Assembly: GCF_017877055.1 (NCBI RefSeq)
Contig: NZ_JAGIPG010000001.1
Span: 620,001 to 684,000, forward strand
DNA: 64,000 bases
Direction of reading: 5' to 3'
DNA from: Neorhizobium galegae
GTDB taxonomy: Bacteria > Pseudomonadota > Alphaproteobacteria > Rhizobiales > Rhizobiaceae
Shown: positions 58,649 through 64,000 of the stretch, in pieces
How the letters are laid out: each line of letters begins with the position of its first letter
Numbering within the stretch: position 1 is the stretch's first letter
Translations under genes and position numbers: made by a program
The notes under the pieces: model-generated
The model's database searches: none
Told to the model about the DNA's origin: nothing
Seen by the model: the letters and a program-made list of their open reading frames with translations, nothing else

Positions 58649-58717
58649 GGGCAACCTCCATCATGCAATGAACGTTGTTTTGCCCGTTCGGTTCACGTCC
58701 GCTTCAAGGTCGCAGCA

Positions 58718-58755
58718 AACAGAAAGGCCGCTCCGTTTCCGGGGCGGCCTTCTTC
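58718..58755 (-). terminator. Probable terminator of fba
   Basis: On the minus strand AAGGCCGC and GCGGCCTT (58724-58731 with 58744-58751) form a stem with a CCG-TTT-CGG-like loop, followed by TCTGTTTG. It is about 115 bp past the fba stop. Confidence 0.65.
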
Positions 58756-58871
58756 CTCCTCCTTGAAAAGGCGCTCCTCAAGCGGCCCTTTCGAGATTCT
58801 TCTCCCAGCTTTCCTTGGTCGCATGTTTCCTGAGAACGGGGACATGCTCCACAACCGGTATCAGGATCGCA

Positions 58872-59768
58872 TCAGGATTTAGTGACGCTTGCGGCGTAGA
58901 TCTGATCGATCGTTTTGGCAAGGCTCGCATTGAACTCTGTGTCGCTCATCGTGACGCGGAGGTTTTCCGCCAGAGCGCGCGAGAAACTGGCGATCATGCC
59001 ATGGTTATGGCTGAGCTTTTCGCAGGCGTCCGCTGTGCTGTAGCCACCGGAAAGGGCGACGACGCGGACAACCGATTTGTGGGCGACCAGGGGGGCGTAG
59101 AAATCGGCGACCGTCGGGATCGTCAATTTGAGCATGACGGTCTCGCCTGCGGGAAGCTTGTCGAGCTGCTGTGCGATCTCGTCGCGCAAAATCGCTTCAG
59201 CCTGCTCCTTCGTCGGGCTCTTGATGGAGACTTCCGGCTCGACGATCGGCATGAGGCCCTGGCCGATGATTTGACGGGCAACCTGAAACTGCTGCTCCAC
59301 GACAGCCGCGATGCCGGCCTTGTCGGCATGGGCAATGACCGACCGCATCTTGGTCCCGAATATCCCCTTTTCGCGACCGCGGATCAGGAGAGCGTCCAGC
59401 TCGGGCATCGGTTTCATCGTCTGTACGCCGTTTTCCTCGGCATTCAGGCCCTTGTCGACCTTGAGAAAGGGTACGACGCCGCGCTTTTCCCAGAGATAGG
59501 AGGGAACGGCCTGACCCTCGACATCGCCATCCATGGTCCGCTCGAAGAGGATGGCGCCGATAACCTTGTCGCCCGTAAAGGCGGGCGCGCTCATGATGCG
59601 GACGCGCATGGCATGCACCAGGCGGAACATCTCCTCGTCACCCTGATAGTCGGTGTCGGACACGCCATAAAGACGCAACGCTCCAGGTGTTGAACCACCG
59701 CTCTGATCCAGCGCCGCAATAAATCCGGGCGCAGAACTCATCTTGTTCAACATCTTGGCGTCCACCAT
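58872..59768 (-). CDS. fba: Fructose-bisphosphate aldolase, class I
   Basis: 298 residues. It starts MVDAKMLNKMSSAPGFIAALDQSGGSTP, the bacterial class I FBA pattern, with the Schiff-base lysine region VMLKLTIPT, GLMPIVEPEVSI and a late VVALSGGYS phosphate site. It cleaves fructose-1,6-bisphosphate to DHAP and glyceraldehyde-3-phosphate without metal. AGGAG precedes the ATG. A toxin-antitoxin operon and an AT-rich control region lie between it and pgk, with which it commonly clusters in rhizobia. Confidence 0.93.
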   Translation of the reverse strand: MVDAKMLNKMSSAPGFIAALDQSGGSTPGALRLYGVSDTDYQGDEEMFRLVHAMRVRIMSAPAFTGDKVIGAILFERTMDGDVEGQAVPSYLWEKRGVVPFLKVDKGLNAEENGVQTMKPMPELDALLIRGREKGIFGTKMRSVIAHADKAGIAAVVEQQFQVARQIIGQGLMPIVEPEVSIKSPTKEQAEAILRDEIAQQLDKLPAGETVMLKLTIPTVADFYAPLVAHKSVVRVVALSGGYSTADACEKLSHNHGMIASFSRALAENLRVTMSDTEFNASLAKTIDQIYAASVTKS

Positions 59769-59872
59769 ACTACACTCCTGTCCCTAAGTTGGCGCGATAC
59801 GCGCTCATTCTCCCTAAGTCGTCAGTCGCCGATAACAGAAGTTATTTTAAAGGGAAATCCACCCTTAAGCTA

Positions 59873-59925
59873 TTGAAACGTTTGAATTCATTTCAATCGT
59901 TTAAAACATCTAAAATATTTTAAAC
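59873..59925 (-). promoter_or_regulatory. fba operator/promoter region
   Basis: About 100-160 bp before the fba ATG, very AT-rich. TTGAAACGTTTGAA (59873-59886) is a near-palindrome resembling LacI-family half-sites. TTTCAATCGTTTAAA follows. GTTTAAAA (59899-59906) and TTTTAAAC (59918-59925) form a perfect dyad with an 11-bp spacer. Binding by a LacI-type sugar regulator is only suggested. Confidence 0.45.
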
Positions 59926-59993
59926 CCGTTAACTTCAGAGCGCGCCGCCCTATATGCGCGCGCTCTTTCGGAAAGATGACGGAAGACATACCG

Positions 59994-60284
59994 TCAATAA
60001 CCCGCCTCCTTCTGGTGCCGCACCGCCAGGATGGCGACCGTATCGGCCTGAAAGCGATAAAGGGCGATATAGCCGCTGTTTCCGAAATCAATAAGCCATT
60101 CGCGGTATTCGGGTTCCATATCTTCGACCGGGCGACCCAGGCTCGGCTGACGGGCCAAAATATTGACGCTGGCTCTAACAGTCTTCACGGCGCGGGCGGC
60201 TGCTTCCGGATTTTTGGGTGCAAGGAATCGGAAGAGGCGTTTCACGTCATCAAGCGCAGGCGGCGTCCAGATCAGGTGTGGCAT
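59994..60284 (-). CDS. ParE/RelE-superfamily toxin
   Basis: 96 residues: MPHLIWTPPALDDVKRLFRFLAPKNPEAAARAVKTV, PSLGRPVEDMEPEYREWLIDFGNSGYIALYRF and a terminal VAILAVRHQKEAGY, the ParE fold order including the final Arg-His region. It is expected to poison gyrase or the ribosome; the subtype is more ParE-like. Its start overlaps the antitoxin by 13 bp. Confidence 0.9.
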   Translation of the reverse strand: MPHLIWTPPALDDVKRLFRFLAPKNPEAAARAVKTVRASVNILARQPSLGRPVEDMEPEYREWLIDFGNSGYIALYRFQADTVAILAVRHQKEAGY

Positions 60285-60550
60285 GCCGGCGGATCCACAT
60301 CCTCACCCGCTTCGAGCTTCGCAAGCCACGCATCGGCTTCCTCGGAGGTGAGATGCAGGCCGTCCTGCCGATAACCTTCCCAGGCGCGCTGGCCGTCCTG
60401 ATGGAATGCTTCGCGCCTTTCCTCCTTCTCGACATACTGTTCGATGGCCTCCCGCATGATCCAGTGCGCACTGCGGCGTCGCGCCTCGGCGAGTTGCCGG
60501 ATGCGTTCCCTCAGTTCGTCATCGAGTTTGATGGAAGTAGCTGTAGGCAC
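60272..60550 (-). CDS. Ribbon-helix-helix antitoxin of the ParE module
   Basis: 92 residues from GTG 60550: MPTATSIKLDDELRERI, the beta strand and helix of a CopG/RHH domain, then EARRRSAHWIMREAIEQYVEKEE, and an acidic tail (EEADAWLAKLEAGEDVD) that should wrap the toxin. It binds its own promoter; a dyad at 60562-60590 lies 11 bp upstream of the GTG. A GTG at 60586 is also in frame but lies inside this operator. Confidence 0.9.
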   Translation of the reverse strand: MPTATSIKLDDELRERIRQLAEARRRSAHWIMREAIEQYVEKEERREAFHQDGQRAWEGYRQDGLHLTSEEADAWLAKLEAGEDVDPPACHT

Positions 60551-60561
60551 GGCAATAACCC

Positions 60562-60590
60562 AGTAGTGAAAGGTGTTACCTCTCACTACT
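60562..60590 (-). promoter_or_regulatory. Operator of the toxin-antitoxin operon
   Basis: Outer arms AGTAGTGA (60562-60569) and TCACTACT (60583-60590) are exact complements, and inner arms AGGT and ACCT (60571-60574, 60578-60581) are too, around GTT. Only one of the 13 arm positions on each side mismatches. This is the usual architecture for RHH antitoxin autorepression. Confidence 0.8.
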
Positions 60591-60648
60591 GTAATCTCTC
60601 TTGCTCACGTTGTCGACCCGGCATCAGGTTTCGGATCGACAAGGCCTC

Positions 60649-61851
60649 TCAGCCGGCCTTGACCAGCACCGAGACGCCCGGCAGTTCCTTGCCTTCCATC
60701 CATTCCAGGAATGCGCCGCCGGCGGTCGAGACGTAGGAGAAGTCGTCGGCGGCGCCGGCATGGTTGAGGGCTGCGACCGTATCGCCGCCGCCGGCAACCG
60801 AGGTGAGCTTGCCGGCCTTGGTCTGCTCGGCCGCATGTTTGGCGGCAGCGACGGTCGCCTTGTCGAAGGGTTCAATCTCGAAGGCGCCGAGCGGGCCGTT
60901 CCAGACGAGCGTCGAGGCCTTGGATATCCATTCGTTGACGGCTGCCACGGACTTCGGTCCGACGTCGAGCATCATGGCGTCAGCGGGGATCGCGTCGATA
61001 TCTACCACTTCGTTGGCGGCACCGGCCTTGAACTCGCGGGCCACGACGCCGTCGACCGGCAGCACGATCGCGCAATTGGAAGCTTTCGCTTCCGCCATGA
61101 TCTTGCGAGCAGTATCGGCGAGGTCATGCTCGCAGAGCGATTTGCCGACATTGATGCCCTTTGCCGCGATGAAGGTGTTGGCCATGCCGCCGCCGATCAC
61201 CAGCGCGTCGACCTTCTTCACGAGGTTCTGCAACAGGTCGATCTTGGTGGAGACCTTGGCGCCGCCGACGATGGCGACGACCGGGCGGGCCGGATTGCCG
61301 AGGCCCTTTTCGAGCGCTTCCAACTCTTCCTGCATGGTGCGGCCGGCATAGGCGGGCAGGTGGTGCGCCAGCCCCTCGGTCGAGGCATGGGCGCGATGGG
61401 CGGCGGAGAAGGCGTCGTTGACGAAGATGTCGCCGTTTTTGGCGAGCGCCTCGGTAAAGCCCGGATCGTTTTTCTCCTCGCCCTTGTGGAAACGGGTGTT
61501 TTCGAGAAGCAGGATATCACCGTTCTTCATGCCGGCGACTGCCTGTTCGGCTTCCGGACCGATGCAGTCGGAAGCGAACAGGATCTTCTGGCCAAGCACC
61601 TGGTTGACGGCCGAGACGATCAGCGACAGCGACATGTCGGCGACCGGCTCACCCTTCGGGCGGCCGAAATGGGCGAGCAGGATGACCTTGGCGCCCTTCT
61701 TGGCAAGTTCCAGGATGGTCGGCGCGACGCGCTCGATGCGGGTTGCATCGGTGACCTTGCCATCGGCGACGGGGACGTTGAGATCGACGCGCACGAGCAC
61801 GCGCCTGGCTGCGATATCGGTGAGGTCGTCAAGGGTTTTGAAGGCCGGCAT
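60649..61851 (-). CDS. pgk: Phosphoglycerate kinase
   Basis: 400 residues. Motifs: [17 protein letters not shown] at the N-terminus, [35 protein letters not shown], the WNGPLGAFE block and GGGDTVAA at the nucleotide site. It makes ATP and 3-phosphoglycerate from 1,3-bisphosphoglycerate. ATG 61851 ([10 protein letters not shown]) is the family start; a frame to 61956 is not. A weak GGA is the only upstream site. gap and tkt, usual rhizobial neighbours, are not upstream in this window. Confidence 0.96.
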   Translation of the reverse strand: MPAFKTLDDLTDIAARRVLVRVDLNVPVADGKVTDATRIERVAPTILELAKKGAKVILLAHFGRPKGEPVADMSLSLIVSAVNQVLGQKILFASDCIGPEAEQAVAGMKNGDILLLENTRFHKGEEKNDPGFTEALAKNGDIFVNDAFSAAHRAHASTEGLAHHLPAYAGRTMQEELEALEKGLGNPARPVVAIVGGAKVSTKIDLLQNLVKKVDALVIGGGMANTFIAAKGINVGKSLCEHDLADTARKIMAEAKASNCAIVLPVDGVVAREFKAGAANEVVDIDAIPADAMMLDVGPKSVAAVNEWISKASTLVWNGPLGAFEIEPFDKATVAAAKHAAEQTKAGKLTSVAGGGDTVAALNHAGAADDFSYVSTAGGAFLEWMEGKELPGVSVLVKAG

Positions 61852-62070
61852 GATGCTAATCCAGTTACTCGGGAAAGTGCAGCGGACCATACTATTCCTG
61901 ACCGGCGACGCAAGACGATTGGTTGCAACCATCTCCATTCCGTAAGCGGCGGACATGCTACACGCTCATTCTACTGCGATACCGTAGCGGGTGAAGGACT
62001 TTATTTAGGCTGCTGCCGTTCAAGCCACGCAAAGGCTGCGGGGAAGAACAGCTGCCGTTCCGGCTGAGCC

Positions 62071-63918
62071 CTATGCCGGACCTTCCGGCGGCACGGTGCC
62101 CGGCTTCACGGGGACGTGCTTGCCGCGATATCTGCGGACCAGATCGCGGATGCGGTGGGCGATCTCGCGCATGTTGATGAAGATCGGCAGGTTGGTTGCC
62201 GGTTCCACCGGTTCCAGCGAAATGCCGATGCTGCGGACATGTTCGTGCTCGTCGAGTTCGCGCACGATCAGGATGATCGAGCCGAAGCGGATGCGGTCGG
62301 CATAATCCGCCCGGCCGCCGAGCCTGGAGGTGACGAGGTCGCCGACGGTCATGTTCTGCTCGTTGGCGGAGAGCAGGCCGGGGCCGTAGGCCGCGTCGAG
62401 TTCCTTGGCGGGCCTCGTCGGCGAGATGGCAAACGCGCCGAAAAATTCGGCATCGTCCTCGTCGACCGGCACCTGACTTGCGAAGATGCGGTCGAGCAGT
62501 TTCGAATAGGCGGGCGAAATGAACAGGTAGACCTGGTCGTTCTCCTTCAGCCGGCCGGCATATTGGTAACGCATGCTGCGGCCGTCGCGGATGACCAGCG
62601 AGGGCATTGCCCAGCGGGGGATGCGCTCGCCCTGCAGGATCGGGCTGTCCTTCATGACGCGGTAGGAGATCAGCTCGTGATGGGCGGTGCCCGGCAGGTC
62701 GAGCTCGACCTTGTCGACGGCGCCGATGCGCGGCGGAATGATCAGGCCGAGCTTGTGGGCGACGGGCTTGATCGTCCAGCCCTGGACGAGGAGGGAGACG
62801 AGCACGATGATGAAGGTGATGTTGAAGAAGAGCTGCCCGTTCTCGACGCCGCTCAGGATCGGCATGATCGAGAGCAGGATGGAGACGGCGCCGCGCAGGC
62901 CGACCCAGGCGAGGAAGCTGGTCTCCTGCTGGGTGAAATCATAGGGCAGCAGGCTCAGCCAGACCGCGATCGGCCGGGCGACGAAGATCAGGAAGAGCGC
63001 CAGCCCGATGGCCGGCAGGAGGATGGCCGGGAATTGCGAGGGCGTGGCGAGCAGGCCGAGCACCAGGAACATGATGATCTGCGCAAGCCATGTCAGTCCC
63101 TCGTTGAAGCGGATGATCTGGGGCTTGGCGAACATCTTGCGGTTGCCGGAATAGATGCCCGCCACATAGACCGCCAGGAAGCCGCTGCCGCCCATGGCGC
63201 CGGTGAAGGAAAAGACGAGCAGCGCCAGCGTCAGCACGAAGATCGGCGCCAGGCCGCGGTCGGAGGTGAAGCGGTTCAGCACCCAGACGATCATCATGCC
63301 GCCCAACAGCCCGCAGATGACGCCGAGCCCCATTTCCTCGACGAACAGGAACAGGAAGTGCAGGTCGAGGCCGGAAAGGCCCTGGCCGGTCGCCAGGAGC
63401 TCGGCGAGCGCTATCGTCAGGAAGATCGCCATCGGATCGTTGGTGCCGGACTCGACTTCGAGCGTCGAGCGCACCTTGTCGCGGATGTTGATGCCGCTGA
63501 CGCGCAGCAGGAAGAAGACGGCGGCGGCATCCGTCGAGGCGACGATCGAGCCGAGCAGCAGGCCCTCGAGCCAGTTGAAGTCGAGAAGGATCGTCGCGGC
63601 GAAGGCGAAGATGCCGGTCGTTAGCAACACCCCGACCGAGGCGAGCGTGACCGCCGGAACCGCGGCGATGCGAAACGAATGGATGGGAGTCATAAAGCCG
63701 GAATCGAACAGCACGATCGCCAGCGCCAGATATCCCAGCATGAAGGTGAAGGAATAGTTCTCGAAATTGATGCCGAGGCCGTCGACGCCGGCGAGCAGGC
63801 CGATCGACAGGAAGACCAGCAGCAGGGGGGCACCGAAGCGGAAGGCGAGGAGGCTCGAAAGGGCAGCCGCCAGCACCAGGACCGTGCCGACCAGCAGGAT
63901 GATGTAAAACGCCTCCAC
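62071..63918 (-). CDS. cvrA: Potassium/proton antiporter (CvrA/NhaP2 type)
   Basis: 615 residues. About 12-13 transmembrane helices (FGAPLLLVFLSIGLLAG, ALAIVLFDSGF, IVASTDAAAVFFLLR with the conserved Asp pair, VESGTNDPMAIFL) form a CPA1 antiporter. The soluble C-terminal half has a TrkA_C/RCK-like domain (IRDGRSMRYQYAGRLKENDQVYLF) and a CorC/HlyC transporter-associated domain (TVGDLVTSRLGGRADYADRI). It exchanges K+ for H+. The start is GTG 63918 with AAGGGA upstream; the last 82 bp of the window are its promoter region. Confidence 0.92.
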   Translation of the reverse strand: MEAFYIILLVGTVLVLAAALSSLLAFRFGAPLLLVFLSIGLLAGVDGLGINFENYSFTFMLGYLALAIVLFDSGFMTPIHSFRIAAVPAVTLASVGVLLTTGIFAFAATILLDFNWLEGLLLGSIVASTDAAAVFFLLRVSGINIRDKVRSTLEVESGTNDPMAIFLTIALAELLATGQGLSGLDLHFLFLFVEEMGLGVICGLLGGMMIVWVLNRFTSDRGLAPIFVLTLALLVFSFTGAMGGSGFLAVYVAGIYSGNRKMFAKPQIIRFNEGLTWLAQIIMFLVLGLLATPSQFPAILLPAIGLALFLIFVARPIAVWLSLLPYDFTQQETSFLAWVGLRGAVSILLSIMPILSGVENGQLFFNITFIIVLVSLLVQGWTIKPVAHKLGLIIPPRIGAVDKVELDLPGTAHHELISYRVMKDSPILQGERIPRWAMPSLVIRDGRSMRYQYAGRLKENDQVYLFISPAYSKLLDRIFASQVPVDEDDAEFFGAFAISPTRPAKELDAAYGPGLLSANEQNMTVGDLVTSRLGGRADYADRIRFGSIILIVRELDEHEHVRSIGISLEPVEPATNLPIFINMREIAHRIRDLVRRYRGKHVPVKPGTVPPEGPA

Positions 63919-64000
63919 CGATAAGTCCCTTCCTTCGCACCTCTCGCCGACACGATCCCCGTCCGCAGCCCCGGAACCGGAACTGTGCCACGCCGCAACG

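Noticed and set aside
58778..58852. 24-codon minus-strand frame after fba (VEHVPVLRKHATKESWEKNLERAA-like, protein-like composition)
   Set aside because: Very short, no ribosome binding site and out of frame with fba; could be a remnant but is not supported as a gene.

Overview
The window is a stretch of chromosome from an alphaproteobacterium of the order Hyphomicrobiales, most likely family Rhizobiaceae (Rhizobium/Agrobacterium/Sinorhizobium relatives). The evidence is high GC, Omp10-type lipoprotein, GapR, RcdA, homospermidine synthase, class I fructose-bisphosphate aldolase, DUF1036/DUF1192/DUF1244/DUF2312 proteins, the cysteine-free 41-residue ribosomal protein L36, and rhizobial-type intergenic mosaic palindromes. 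The genus cannot be fixed from the sequence alone. No rRNA, tRNA, phage, IS element or CRISPR array was seen. Most of the window is core metabolism and envelope maintenance; the clearest accessory item is a toxin-antitoxin pair near the right end.

Layout. 0-8.3 kb: the end of a LysR regulator, a threonine-aldolase-type lyase, and the gltBD glutamate synthase operon, with a perfect 11-bp dyad in its long upstream region. 8.3-11.2 kb: mosaic palindromic repeats, then an SGNH-like periplasmic protein and an MltB-type lytic transglycosylase. 11.4-19.2 kb: galU, an odd ornithine/aspartate carbamoyltransferase homologue, a beta-barrel outer-membrane protein, arabinose-5-phosphate isomerase (Kdo pathway), an NfeD/SPFH membrane pair, QueC and an MBL hydrolase. 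19.3-27.3 kb: ferrochelatase, a secreted 5'-nucleotidase carrying a LysM domain, Omp10, homospermidine synthase and a pabB-pabC-like operon. 27.4-34.7 kb: oligoendopeptidase F, an orphan sigma-54 response regulator, a YcbK/DUF882 wall protein, GapR, DUF1244 and an N-formylglutamate amidohydrolase.

34.9-46.6 kb: DUF1036 coupled to pyruvate kinase, an unknown coiled protein, an alpha/beta hydrolase, a TPR protein, rpmJ, DUF465-purE-purK, a second DUF465, ArsR, TauE/SafE, a ThiE-like protein, a Sel1-repeat protein and an MgtC/DUF4010 membrane protein. 46.7-54.9 kb: inositol monophosphatase, a MotA/MotB-like inner-membrane motor pair, a small unknown, a glycoamylase/GH144-like enzyme, an ABC exporter, rpmE, a P-loop kinase and the protease adaptor RcdA. 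55-64 kb: DUF1192 and an MFS transporter, a small membrane protein too short for usual ORF cut-offs, PhzF, an NTF2-like protein, class I fba, a ParE-type TA operon with a near-perfect operator, pgk, and a K+/H+ antiporter.

No obviously new multi-gene system stands out. The items that best repay a second look are the carbamoyltransferase homologue with changed active-site motifs, the MotAB/ZorAB-like motor with an unknown role, the start-codon hairpin of the TPR gene, the gltB dyad, and the TA module lying between fba and pgk with its operator.
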